64,000 bases of DNA from Halorussus marinus (GTDB taxonomy: Archaea; Halobacteriota; Halobacteria; Halobacteriales; Haladaptataceae): positions 62,001 through 126,000 of the forward strand of contig NZ_SBIV01000006.1 of NCBI RefSeq assembly GCF_004765795.1, given 5' to 3'. Numbering within the stretch: position 1 is the stretch's first letter; each line of letters starts with the position of its first letter. The position numbers and the translations under genes are program-made. The notes under the pieces are model-generated. The model searched no databases. It was given only the letters and a program-made list of their open reading frames with translations, and was not told where the DNA came from. Below are positions 25,242-33,479 of this stretch, piece after piece.

Positions 25242-25646
25242 TCACTCGCCCTCGACGCCGGTCACGTCGAACCCGAGCTCGCGGACGTCGTCGAGGATCG
25301 CCGCCTGATCGGCGTCGGCCTCGTAGTAAAACACCACGTCGAAGGTGCCCTCCCGCAGGAGCTGTTGGCACTCCCAGACGAACTCCTCGTCGTCGAGGGT
25401 GAGCCCCTGGTGTTGATTCGACGCGAAGTCGGTGTCGTCGGTGCCCGAGTAGACGAACGTGTCCTTGGGTTCGTAGCCGGCGTGCTCGGCGATGACCTCG
25501 CCCACGTCGACGGTGAGCTGGTGCATCTCGATGTCGTCGCTCCCGTCGAGGTCGGTGTGGACGATCGCGCCGTTGAGCCGGATCTCGCCGGGTTCGAGCA
25601 GCTGTTTCGTCCGGCGATACAGGTCCTCGTCGAGCGTCTCGGTCAT
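25242..25646 (-). CDS. DUF5778-like haloarchaeal protein
   Basis: A 134-residue acidic protein resembling the haloarchaeal DUF5778 family (from memory). Recognisable stretches: LDEDLYRRTKQLLEPG, LNGAIVHTDLDGSDDIEMHQLTVDVG, SNQHQGLTLDDEEFVWECQQLL and EADADQAAILDDVRELGFDVTG. Function unknown; no membrane segment or signal. Its TATA-like element GTTTAACG lies within a 15-bp palindrome (25666-25680), 20-34 nt before the start. Confidence 0.8.
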   Translation of the reverse strand: MTETLDEDLYRRTKQLLEPGEIRLNGAIVHTDLDGSDDIEMHQLTVDVGEVIAEHAGYEPKDTFVYSGTDDTDFASNQHQGLTLDDEEFVWECQQLLREGTFDVVFYYEADADQAAILDDVRELGFDVTGVEGE

Positions 25647-25665
25647 GTCTCGACCAACGCGCTCC

Positions 25666-25680
25666 GGGCGTTAAACGCCC
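25666..25680 (-). promoter_or_regulatory. TATA-like box inside a perfect palindrome
   Basis: GGGCGTTAAACGCCC is a perfect 15-nt palindrome with one central base. It holds the TATA-like sequence of the DUF5778-like gene, 20-34 nt upstream of its ATG. Similar arrangements occur before the DUF5815 gene (51563-51576) and the DUF5820-like gene (11688-11703). Confidence 0.4.
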
Positions 25681-25746
25681 TACGATTCGGAGGACACCCG
25701 TCGCTACGCGGTCGGCGCCAAGAAAATACAGCTACGGGCGGAACCG

Positions 25747-25941
25747 TTACAGACGCGTGAGGTTCGTCGCCCGCGGCCCTTTGTCTGCCTGTTCGATGTC
25801 GAACTCGACTTCCTGTCCTTCCTCGAGGTCCGGGCCGCCGACGTCTTCCATGTGGAAGAAAACGTCCTCGTCCGCGTCCTCAGTGTCGATGAAACCGTAA
25901 CCGCCAGTGTCGTTGAAGAAGTCGACCGTACCTTTCGCCAT
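25747..25941 (-). CDS. cspA: Cold-shock protein (CspA family)
   Basis: A 64-residue single cold-shock domain protein, an RNA chaperone. RNP-1-like motif GGYGFIDTE and RNP-2-like DVFFHMED are intact, with the acidic DEEGQEVEFDIE stretch typical of haloarchaeal CspA and C-terminal GPRATNL. ATG 25941 is chosen over upstream starts because a TTTTTAAGG TATA-like box lies at 25966-25974, giving a leaderless mRNA. It diverges from the cis-prenyltransferase gene, starting 135 bp away. Confidence 0.95.
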   Translation of the reverse strand: MAKGTVDFFNDTGGYGFIDTEDADEDVFFHMEDVGGPDLEEGQEVEFDIEQADKGPRATNLTRL

Positions 25942-26075
25942 TGCAGTCGTACCAACTCGTTCCATCCTTAAAAAGCTATGCAAACGGGCGGAGCTGACCC
26001 GGATGTGAGTGACTCTCTTAGCGCGCCACAGGTCACAAAACTAATTGCTCTCGGCGGCGTCTGCTCGACAAAGCG

Positions 26076-26999
26076 ATGTTACCGTGGGTACAGCGCCGAG
26101 CGCGGGCCGCCTACGAGCGTCTCCTCAAACGCGAAATTTCCGGCGGGCCGACACACGTCGCGGTCATTCAGGACGGCAACCGCCGGTACGCCGACCGGAA
26201 CGGCGGCGAGGCCCCCGACGGCCATCGCGCGGGCGCCCAGACGACCGAGCGGATGCTCGATTGGTGCCGGGACCTCGGCGTCGAGGAGCTGACGCTGTAC
26301 GCGTTCTCGACCGAGAACTTCGACCGACCCGACCACGAGCGCGAGGCCCTCTTCGACCTGCTCGAACGGAAGCTCTACCAGTTCGCCGACGACGACCGGG
26401 TCCACGACGGCGAGGTCCGGATCCGGGCCATCGGCGACGAGACGATGTTGCCCGAGAGCGTCCGAGAGGCGATCCGGTACGCCGAGCGCCGGACCGACGA
26501 CTACGACCGGTTCACGCTCAACGTCGCGCTGGCGTACGGCGGTCGAAACGAGCTACTGGGGGCCGCCCGCGACGTGGCCCGCGCGGTCGAGGACGGCGAC
26601 CTCGACCCCGACGATATCGACGTCGGCGAGATCGACAACAGGCTCTACGACGACCCGCTCCGGGACGTCGATCTCATCATCCGGACCGGGGGCGACGAGC
26701 GCACGTCGAACTTCCTGCCGTGGCACGCCAACGGCAACGAGGCCGCGGTGTTTTTCTGTACGCCCTACTGGCCGGAGTTCTCGAAGGTGGACTTCCTCCG
26801 GGGAATCCGGACCTACGAGTCCCGCGAGGAGTCCTGGCGCCGGACCAAAGTCAAGCGCGCGGCCGCGCTCGTGCGGGCGGTCGGCGGCGTCGAACTCCGG
26901 GAGGCCCGCGAGGTCATCGACCGGTTCCGGGACACGCTCCCGGAGGGGACGACCGTCGACGAACTCGACGCGGAGGGCGAGAGCTCGTCGGCCGATTGA
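26076..26999 (+). CDS. uppS: Polyprenyl diphosphate synthase (cis-prenyltransferase, UppS family), catalytic type
   Basis: A 307-residue cis-prenyltransferase making long polyprenyl diphosphates used for lipid-linked glycans. Catalytic motif VIQDGNRRYADRN contains D33; YAFSTENF, LNVALAYGGRNE and LIIRTGGDERTSNFLPWHANGNE follow. A C-terminal extension of about 50 residues beyond the normal end (ARE-rich) is present. Haloarchaea attach glycans via dolichyl phosphate, for which this is the likely chain-building enzyme. A divergent paralogue faces it in convergent orientation 70 bp downstream. Confidence 0.94.
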   Translation: MLPWVQRRARAAYERLLKREISGGPTHVAVIQDGNRRYADRNGGEAPDGHRAGAQTTERMLDWCRDLGVEELTLYAFSTENFDRPDHEREALFDLLERKLYQFADDDRVHDGEVRIRAIGDETMLPESVREAIRYAERRTDDYDRFTLNVALAYGGRNELLGAARDVARAVEDGDLDPDDIDVGEIDNRLYDDPLRDVDLIIRTGGDERTSNFLPWHANGNEAAVFFCTPYWPEFSKVDFLRGIRTYESREESWRRTKVKRAAALVRAVGGVELREAREVIDRFRDTLPEGTTVDELDAEGESSSAD

Positions 27000-27069
27000 G
27001 GTCAGAGGGCCCCGCCCGGCTCAGCGTCCGAACTTCCGTCGCCGTGCTTCGCTCGCGACGCCGTTCGGC

Positions 27070-27678
27070 CTACCGGCCGAACCGCCGCTGGCGGTTCTCG
27101 TAGTCGAGTAGCGCGCGGAGGTAGTCGCGCTTCCGGAAGTCCCGCCAGTTCACGTCGGTGAAGTAAAGCTCCGAGTAGACCGACTGCCAGATCATGAAGT
27201 CCGAGAGGCGCTCGGCGCCGGTCTTGATAACCAGATCGGGGTTTTCGGGGAACACGAGGTGTTGCTCGACGTCGGTCTCGTCGATCTCCTCGGGGGCGAG
27301 TTCGCCCGCCTCGACGTCCTCGGCGATCCGGGCGACCGCGCCCGCGAACTCGTGTTTGCCGCCGAGTCCGACCGATACCTGGATCGGCGCGTCGGCCCGC
27401 TGGACGTCCTCGGGACTGCGGACCGCCAGCGGGCGGGGCGCGCTCACGCGTTCGAGTTCGCGTTCGAGCGTCGGGACCGCGCCCTCGTCGAGGACGCTGA
27501 CGTACACGGTTACCCGGTCGGCGTCGTACTCGAAGGCCCACTCGAAAAACTCCTCCAGCGTCCGGTAGGCGCCCTGTTCGAGCAGGTCGCGCTCGGTGAT
27601 GACGACGGCGACGTGGCTGGGCGGGGTCGCCTCGTGGCGACGCAGGCGGGCGGCCAGATACCGGTCGTACAGCCCCAC
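27070..27678 (-). CDS. Divergent cis-prenyltransferase paralogue lacking the catalytic motif
   Basis: A 202-residue UppS-family protein. Aligned by eye with its neighbour, HVAVIQDGNRR becomes HVAVVITERDL, so the catalytic Asp is Thr28 and the substrate-binding Asn and Arg are gone; FSTEN is replaced by VSVLDE. The C-terminal core is kept: VIKTGAERLSDFMIWQSVYSELYF. The protein ends RRFGR, which contains an RxG motif (R199-F200-G201). These losses and gains match the non-catalytic NgBR/Nus1-type subunit of heteromeric cis-prenyltransferases; function is inferred. It faces the catalytic enzyme 70 bp away, converging on it. Confidence 0.88.
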   Translation of the reverse strand: MGLYDRYLAARLRRHEATPPSHVAVVITERDLLEQGAYRTLEEFFEWAFEYDADRVTVYVSVLDEGAVPTLERELERVSAPRPLAVRSPEDVQRADAPIQVSVGLGGKHEFAGAVARIAEDVEAGELAPEEIDETDVEQHLVFPENPDLVIKTGAERLSDFMIWQSVYSELYFTDVNWRDFRKRDYLRALLDYENRQRRFGR

Positions 27679-27831
27679 TGAGTGGGAGTTGATCGGGGAG
27701 CGCCCTAAACGTCACGGACCGCGACGGGGCTCTCGGCGGGTCGTCCGTCCGCCGTCCGTCAGACGGCGCCGGGGAGCAGAGCCGGCGCTTCGGGAGGATT
27801 AAGTAGGCGTCGGCGGAAACGGGGAAGCAAC

Positions 27832-29142
27832 GTGACCACGAGAGTTCGTCGCGCGGCGGCGTACGCCGCGGTCTCGACGCTGTCGCTTGGGGCCCTCGCC
27901 GTCGGTCCGGCGACCGCCATCGCGTTCGGTCTCGTCGCGGTGGCGGCCCTCTCGATCACCGACGGCCCGGTGTTCGAGCTGTTCGCCCGGCCCGCCGACA
28001 GACAGGTGGGTCGGCTCGACGGGCTGGCGGGATTCGCCTTCGCCGCGACGGGGCTGGCTCTGCTGTCGTCGCTGCTCGGACTCCCGACGCGGGCGTTCGT
28101 CGCCAGCCTCCTCGTGGTCGGATTCGGCAACCTCGCCCAGCAGGCGGCCCGGGAGTACGGCGCCGACGAGCTTCAGCGCACCGGCGCGTTCGTGCTCGGC
28201 GGCCTGCTCGCGGCCGCGGTCGGACAGGCTCTGGTGCTCGAAATCGACGGACCCGGGATCGCGGGCGCCCTGCCGAAAGTGGTGTTTCTGGCGGCCAGCG
28301 GCGCGCTCGCGGCCGCGCTCCTCCGGTCGGTGCTGTTCGCCCGCGACGACCCGCTGGTGTTGCTGTCGGTGGCGTTCCTGCTCTGGCTGTTCGCGGATCT
28401 CGCGGTCGCGGTGACCGTCGAGAACGTCGCGATCGCGGTTGCGGTGACCGCGCTCTTTGGCTACGTCTCGTGGGCGCTCGACGCCGCCTCGATCCCGGGG
28501 ATGCTGACGGGCATGCTACTGGCGGTGCTCACCGTCGTGCTCGGCGGGTACGCGTGGTTCGCGGTGCTCATCGCGTTCTTCGGCATCGGGAGCCTCTCGA
28601 CGAAGTTCCGGTACGAGGACAAGCAGGCCCGCGGCGTCGCCGAGGACAACGAGGGCGCCCGCGGGAGCGGCAACGTGCTCGGGAACGCCGCGGTCGCGCT
28701 CCTGGCGGTGCTCGCGTATGCGGCCCACGGGAAGCTCCCGGTCGACGGCTCGCTGTTCCTGTTCGCGTTCACCGGTAGCATGGCCGCGGCGATGAGCGAC
28801 ACCCTCTCCTCGGAGATCGGCGGGGTGTTCGACGAGCCACGGCTCATCACCACGTTCGAGCGGGTCGAACCCGGCACCGACGGCGGCGTGACCTGGCAGG
28901 GCGAACTCGCGGGGCTCGCGGGCGCGTCGGTCGTCGCGGCGCTCGCGGTCGCGCTGTTCGGGGACATCGGGCTCGTCGGCGGCGCCGTGATCGTCCTCGC
29001 CGGAGTCGGCGGGATGACGATGGACAGCGTGCTCGGGGCGACCGTCGAGGGCGACCGACTCGGCAATCAGGGCGTGAACTTCCTCGCCACGCTGACCGGC
29101 GCGATCGTCGGCGCGGCGCTGGCGGCGCTCGTGGTCGCGTGA
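27832..29142 (+). CDS. DUF92 family membrane protein
   Basis: A 436-residue polytopic membrane protein of the DUF92 (TIGR00297/TMEM19) family. About 11 hydrophobic segments; a conserved soluble loop GSLSTKFRYEDKQARGVAEDNEGARG and the typical SDTLSSEIG and GMTMDSVLGAT motifs identify the family, whose plant member VTE6 is a phytyl-phosphate kinase. A prenyl-phosphate kinase role would fit its position beside cis-prenyltransferases, but this is inference. GTG start at 27832, with TATA-like gattaagtag 27-36 nt upstream. It overlaps the GNAT gene by 4 bp (GTGA). Confidence 0.9.
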   Translation: MTTRVRRAAAYAAVSTLSLGALAVGPATAIAFGLVAVAALSITDGPVFELFARPADRQVGRLDGLAGFAFAATGLALLSSLLGLPTRAFVASLLVVGFGNLAQQAAREYGADELQRTGAFVLGGLLAAAVGQALVLEIDGPGIAGALPKVVFLAASGALAAALLRSVLFARDDPLVLLSVAFLLWLFADLAVAVTVENVAIAVAVTALFGYVSWALDAASIPGMLTGMLLAVLTVVLGGYAWFAVLIAFFGIGSLSTKFRYEDKQARGVAEDNEGARGSGNVLGNAAVALLAVLAYAAHGKLPVDGSLFLFAFTGSMAAAMSDTLSSEIGGVFDEPRLITTFERVEPGTDGGVTWQGELAGLAGASVVAALAVALFGDIGLVGGAVIVLAGVGGMTMDSVLGATVEGDRLGNQGVNFLATLTGAIVGAALAALVVA

Positions 29143-29558
29143 TCCGGACCGCCGTCGCCGCCGACGAACCCCGGCTCCGCGAACTTCAGGGTCACCTCCG
29201 GGAGCCGAACCCGCCGCTGTTGAGCTACGCGATCGACGGTCCGCCGATCACCCTCGTGTCGGTCGCCGACGGCGAGCCCGCCGGCTACCTCGTCGCGTTC
29301 CACGACGGAGAGGCCGGCTACGTCGCGGAGCTGGTCGTCGCGCCGGCCCGCAGGCGGGAGGGCCGAGCGCGGCGATTGCTCGCCGGCGCCTTCGACGCGC
29401 TCCGGGCGGCCGGCTGTTCGCGAGTCCGCCTCGCGGTCCACCCGGAGAACGACGCCGGGAGCGCCCTCTACGAGTCGATGGGGTTCGAGGAAGTCGGTCG
29501 CGACCCGGCCTTCTACGCCGACGGTAGCGACGCCCGAGTGCTCGGCCGACGGCTCTAG
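29139..29558 (+). CDS. GNAT family N-acetyltransferase
   Basis: A 139-residue GNAT acetyltransferase. The acetyl-CoA-binding segment is [27 protein letters not shown] (R/Q-x-x-G-x-G/A type), followed by [27 protein letters not shown]. Substrate unknown. Its GTG start overlaps the stop of the DUF92 gene by 4 bp, showing translational coupling; the pair is an operon. Its stop overlaps the convergent dnaG stop by 4 bp. Confidence 0.86.
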   Translation: MIRTAVAADEPRLRELQGHLREPNPPLLSYAIDGPPITLVSVADGEPAGYLVAFHDGEAGYVAELVVAPARRREGRARRLLAGAFDALRAAGCSRVRLAVHPENDAGSALYESMGFEEVGRDPAFYADGSDARVLGRRL

Positions 29559-30931
29559 AACTGGTCTGCGGTCCGGATCCGGACGCCGGCCGGCTGCTTG
29601 ACGAACTCCCCGAGGTCGGCGGCGACGAGTTGCCCGACGCCGCGCTGGGCCGCCACGTCGAGGAGTCGCTGTTCGAGCGTCCCGTCGAGCACGACGGCGT
29701 ACGGCGTCTCGTCGGCGTCCCGAACCGCCTCGAAGGCGTTTTCGGCCGCCACCTCGCCGAGCGTCTCGTAGGACTCGCCCAGCAGTCGGGCCGTCCCGGT
29801 CTCGGCGTCGACGACGTCCTCGACGTGGCCCTCGAGGGTCGCCGGCGCTGGCTCGGCGTCGGTCGGGGCGTCGGCGTCGTCGCCCTCACGGGTCGACTCC
29901 GCGTTGGACGCGTCGGTCGCGTCCGGGTCGGGTTCGGCGCCGGGCGAGACCGGTTCGGCGTCGGCCGAAGCCGGCTCCTCGGGGCCGGCGTCGCCGTCGG
30001 GTGCGGGCGCGGGCCGGGCGCTCCCGTCGGTCGCCGCGGTCCCGGGCTCGCTCGCGTCCGAGTCGACGCTCGCGTCCGCGCCGTTCGGTGTCGCGTCCCC
30101 GTCGTCGGAGCGCTCGTCGTCCTCGCCGACCATCGACTTCTCGAACGGGCGCTTGCTCCGGAGCGCGGACATGACCTCGTGGCGTTCGAGGTCCTCGACG
30201 GACTTGCCGCCGGGCGCGAACGCCACGTAGTCGATGTCCCCGACCTGCGAGAGCTCTTTCCGGATGAGGTCGCCCCCGCGGTCGCCGTCGAGGAACGCGG
30301 TGACGGTCCGACCCTGCGTGAGGTCGGCGACGGCGTCGGGGACGTTGGTGCCCTCGACGGCGACGGCGTTTTTGACGCCGTACCGCAGGAGGTTCAGCAC
30401 GTCCGACCGGCCCTCGACCACGACGATGGCGTCGCTGTCCTCGACCCGCGGTCCCGCGGGCAGGCCCTCGTACTCGGCGATGTCCTCGACGCGGACGCTC
30501 TGGCGGACCTCCTCCATGATCTCTCTGGAGGACATCACGTCCTCGTCGAACGAGTCGGCGAGCAACTCCTTGGCGCGGTCGACGACCTTCCGGCGCTTGG
30601 CGGCCCGCACGTCCTCGATCTTGGAGACCGAGACGCTCGCGCGACACGGACCGACGCGGCTGATCGTTTCGAGCGCCGCCGCGAGGATAGAGGTCTCTAC
30701 CTTGTCGAGACTCGACGCGATGGTGACGGTTCCGAACGACTGTCCGTTCTGGCTGTCGACGCTGACGTCGATGCGACCGAGTTTCGACGACTGCTGGAGG
30801 TCGCGGAGATCGAGGTCGTCGCCGAGCAGGCCTTCGGTCTGCCCGAAGACCGCGCCGACGACGTCACTCCGCTCTACCACCCCGTCGGCGGTGATGTCCG
30901 CGTGAATGACGTATTTTGCTGTATCGTCCAT
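29555..30931 (-). CDS. dnaG: Archaeal DNA primase DnaG (exosome-associated)
   Basis: A 458-residue archaeal DnaG. The N-terminal region ([22 protein letters not shown]) is the archaeal exosome-binding part; the TOPRIM domain has [30 protein letters not shown] and [13 protein letters not shown]. An insert of roughly 110 residues (about 275-385) is very acidic and Ala/Pro-rich (repeated DASDADPDAT-like words) and probably disordered, as in haloarchaeal relatives. Archaeal DnaG has been tied to RNA degradation with the exosome and to priming. TATA-like TTTTAAAA lies about 75 nt upstream of the ATG. Confidence 0.95.
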   Translation of the reverse strand: MDDTAKYVIHADITADGVVERSDVVGAVFGQTEGLLGDDLDLRDLQQSSKLGRIDVSVDSQNGQSFGTVTIASSLDKVETSILAAALETISRVGPCRASVSVSKIEDVRAAKRRKVVDRAKELLADSFDEDVMSSREIMEEVRQSVRVEDIAEYEGLPAGPRVEDSDAIVVVEGRSDVLNLLRYGVKNAVAVEGTNVPDAVADLTQGRTVTAFLDGDRGGDLIRKELSQVGDIDYVAFAPGGKSVEDLERHEVMSALRSKRPFEKSMVGEDDERSDDGDATPNGADASVDSDASEPGTAATDGSARPAPAPDGDAGPEEPASADAEPVSPGAEPDPDATDASNAESTREGDDADAPTDAEPAPATLEGHVEDVVDAETGTARLLGESYETLGEVAAENAFEAVRDADETPYAVVLDGTLEQRLLDVAAQRGVGQLVAADLGEFVKQPAGVRIRTADQF

Positions 30932-31091
30932 GAGTGATGAACTGCCCGTGTGAGGGGCGTGATTGTGATGTGTCCATGTGCGGAAACGCGGCCATGGATG
31001 TTTTAAAATGACACACCGAAACTGAAATACCTGTCGTCACCGTGGGGAGCCGGGTGCCACCTTTTTTGAACTGTCGCCGAAATCGTCGGTC

Positions 31092-31445
31092 GTGAACCGC
31101 ACCGTTCGGTACGCCGTCGGGGTCGCGGTCGGTCTCGCCGTGCCCGCGGCGGTCGCGGCCGCCGCGCCAACCTCTCGCGTCCCGATACTGCTCGTCGCCA
31201 TCGCACAGGTGTACGCCGTCGGAACCGCCATCGCGCTCCGATTTCCCGACCGGCTCCGCCGCACCGACGCGCCCAACTGGACGAGCGGCGCGTTCGCCGG
31301 CGTCCTCACGTTCGGGACCACGGCGCTCTTGCAGGGCGTCGACGCCGGCCCGACGCTCGCCGCGACGGTTCTGGGGTGGGGGCTGGCCGGGTTCGGTTTC
31401 GTGACGGGAATCGCGTACGAACGGGGCGAGTCCGGCTCTCAGTAG
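31092..31445 (+). CDS. Small membrane protein of unknown function
   Basis: A 117-residue protein with four hydrophobic segments (about 7-25, 30-49, 68-84 and 90-106) and a short loop RFPDRLRRTDAPNWTSG between the second and third. I do not recognise the family. GTG start at 31092; the first helix begins right after NRTVRYAV. It lies between divergent dnaG (161 bp away) and the convergent NhaC gene (76 bp away). Confidence 0.65.
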   Translation: MNRTVRYAVGVAVGLAVPAAVAAAAPTSRVPILLVAIAQVYAVGTAIALRFPDRLRRTDAPNWTSGAFAGVLTFGTTALLQGVDAGPTLAATVLGWGLAGFGFVTGIAYERGESGSQ

Positions 31446-31500
31446 TCAGTCGCGGGCTCGCCGCCCGGCGTGCGGGCGACCGCTCACCTCCCCGAATCGC

Positions 31501-31506
31501 AAAAAA
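31501..31506 (-). terminator. Oligo-T terminator of the NhaC-type gene
   Basis: AAAAAA on the plus strand gives a T6 run on the minus strand 16-21 nt after the NhaC stop, as expected for U-tract dependent archaeal termination. Confidence 0.5.
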
Positions 31507-31521
31507 GTCGCTGTCGGTCGA

Positions 31522-33132
31522 TCAGTCGTCGGACGGCGCGGCGTCCCGGCTCGACCGCTGGGCTCGCGCCGTGAGGTTCTTGCGGTTGGCGTCCCACTCC
31601 GAGAGGCCGTAGACCAGCCCGTAGAGCAGGCCGACGCCGACCGGGAGCAACACGAGCGGCGTGACCCGAGTCGCGCCCCAGATGGTCAGCATCGCCGCCG
31701 CGACGAGGACGACGGTCACCGCGTAGTACATCTGGGTCCGGACGTGGTCGATGTGGTCCGCCCCCGTGAACGTCGACGACAGGATCGTCGTGTCCGAGAT
31801 GGGCGAACAGTGGTCGCCGAAGATCGCACCGCTGAACACGGTCCCGATCGCGACCGGTAGTAGCTCCGGCGTCGAGTTGCCGATGTTCCACGCCAGCGGG
31901 ACCGCGATCGGCGTGACGATCGCCATCGTCCCCCACGAGGTCCCCGTGGAGAACGCGATCAGCGCCGACGCGAACAGGATGATGACGGGCAACAGCATCG
32001 GACTGATCAGCGACTCGGCGACGTTAGTCACGTAGACGCCCGTCCCGAGCGAACTGGTGACGCCGCCGATGGTCCACGCCATGACGAGGATCGACGCCGC
32101 GGTCAGCATCATGCTGAAGCCGTCGATAACCGTCTCCATGGCCTCTTCGAGGTCCATCAGGCCCCCGACGGTCCCGGAGATGATCCCCATCGCGGCCATC
32201 GAGAACGCCCCCCAGAGGAGCGCGTCGACGAACTGGGCGTTGCTGACGACGTCGATGAACGCCGCGCCGCTCTCGGATCCCGCGAAGCCGGTGTAGGCCG
32301 CGCCCGCGAAGACCACGGCGATGAGCGTTCCGACCGGCAGGAGGAAGTACCGGAGCTGGGGCGAGTCGGTGAACATGTCGCCCAGACTGTCCTCGGCGCT
32401 TTGCATCGGCACCGCGTCGTCCCGAAGCACCTTCCCCTCCTTCCACGAGCGGTGCTCGGCGTCGAGCATCTCGCCGAAGTCACGCTGGGTGAGGATGATG
32501 ATCCCGACCATCGCCAGCGCGAAGATGCAGTACATGTTGAACGGGATGCTCTGGAGGAAGAGGCCGAACGACTCGGGGGCCTGACCGGTGATCCCCGCGG
32601 CCTCGTAGCCCTGTTCGATCATGCTCAGTTGGTAGACGACCCAACTGGAGATGCCGAACGTCGCCACCGGCGCGGCGGTGGAGTCGACGATGTACGAGAG
32701 CTTCTCCCGGGACATCCGCATCTCGTCGGCCATGTCACGCATCGTCGTGCCGACGATGGCGGTGTTCGAGTAGTCTCCGAAGAACCACAGCATCCCGAAG
32801 ATCCACGTCGCCAGCCCGACTTTCCGCTGGGAGTCCAACCGGGAGGTGGCGGCGTTCGCGATGGCGAGCGCCCCGCCCAGCCGCCATATCAGGGCGACTC
32901 CGGCCCCGAGGAACATCACGATCATCAGGATCTTCGCGTGGAAGAGGCTCTCGCCGATCGACTGGGCGGTCCACGTCAGCGTCTGGACGACGCCGTGGCC
33001 ACCCGTGTAGATGACCCCGCCCGACCAGATTCCGAGGAACAGCGAGAGGATGGCGCGGCGCGTGACCATCGCCAGTACGATCGCCAGCAGCGGCGGTACC
33101 AGCGAGAGCGCACCGAACGTCTCAGTCGCCAT
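31522..33132 (-). CDS. NhaC family Na+/H+ antiporter
   Basis: A 536-residue membrane antiporter of the NhaC type exchanging sodium for protons. About 11-12 helices; signature regions are LFLGIWSGG, GMLWFFGDYSNTAIVG, FGISSWVVYQL, ALIAFSTGTSWGTMAIVTPIAVPLAWN and FSGAIFGDHCSPISDTTILSSTFTGAD. ATG at 33132 is chosen over the longer frame to 33291, whose N-terminal 53 residues are not membrane-like. Probably part of sodium homeostasis in a salt-loving cell. Upstream lies a 14-bp palindrome (33263-33276). Confidence 0.93.
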   Translation of the reverse strand: MATETFGALSLVPPLLAIVLAMVTRRAILSLFLGIWSGGVIYTGGHGVVQTLTWTAQSIGESLFHAKILMIVMFLGAGVALIWRLGGALAIANAATSRLDSQRKVGLATWIFGMLWFFGDYSNTAIVGTTMRDMADEMRMSREKLSYIVDSTAAPVATFGISSWVVYQLSMIEQGYEAAGITGQAPESFGLFLQSIPFNMYCIFALAMVGIIILTQRDFGEMLDAEHRSWKEGKVLRDDAVPMQSAEDSLGDMFTDSPQLRYFLLPVGTLIAVVFAGAAYTGFAGSESGAAFIDVVSNAQFVDALLWGAFSMAAMGIISGTVGGLMDLEEAMETVIDGFSMMLTAASILVMAWTIGGVTSSLGTGVYVTNVAESLISPMLLPVIILFASALIAFSTGTSWGTMAIVTPIAVPLAWNIGNSTPELLPVAIGTVFSGAIFGDHCSPISDTTILSSTFTGADHIDHVRTQMYYAVTVVLVAAAMLTIWGATRVTPLVLLPVGVGLLYGLVYGLSEWDANRKNLTARAQRSSRDAAPSDD

Positions 33133-33240
33133 CGAGTCCCTCCGCGACGGCGCTCCGTTCGACGCGAACTGCGTTCGGCGTTCCGTCCCGCGTCGGTCCG
33201 GCCTCCGTTTTGGCTCCGTCGAAAACGCTTTTTGTGTATG

Positions 33241-33276
33241 ACATATGTTGTGTTTTGGCGTAACCCAGTACTGGGT
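33241..33276 (-). promoter_or_regulatory. NhaC promoter region with 14-bp palindrome
   Basis: ACCCAGTACTGGGT (33263-33276) is a perfect 14-bp palindrome about 15 bp upstream of the TATA-like ACATATGT (33241-33248, minus strand). If that box is used, the antiporter mRNA has a leader of roughly 85 nt. The palindrome is a candidate operator. Confidence 0.4.
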
Positions 33277-33446
33277 GGACAGTTGACGCAAATAAACCCT
33301 CCGGATTCACAGGTAGCTTGTCATTATCGGATTTTTCTCTGACTATCGTAGCGTAATACTTGAGCGGTTCGATAAACCATCAATTCGCTCGGCTCCAGTC
33401 CGAATCTCCGGGTGTCTCGCCGAGACCCTGTCGGCCGGTTCACACG

Positions 33447-33452
33447 AAAAAA
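33447..33452 (-). terminator. Oligo-T terminator of the isomerase-like gene
   Basis: AAAAAA on the plus strand gives T6 on the minus strand, 28-33 nt after the stop codon at 33480. Confidence 0.45.
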
Positions 33453-33479
33453 GAGGCGTGAACGCGTCGCCCGCGACCT

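Larger units (their letters stand above)
33133..33479. other. 347-bp gene-free region upstream of the NhaC-type gene
   Basis: Left half is GC-rich and may be a leader of about 100 nt. Right half is AT-rich and carries a TATA-like acatatgtcatac (33238-33248 on the minus strand), the palindrome ACCCAGTACTGGGT (33263-33276), and the T6 tract that ends the isomerase gene (33447-33452). No ORF here looks real. Confidence 0.5.

Noticed and set aside
33241-33248. ACATATGT palindrome as a regulator site of its own
   Set aside because: More simply explained as a TATA-like promoter element.
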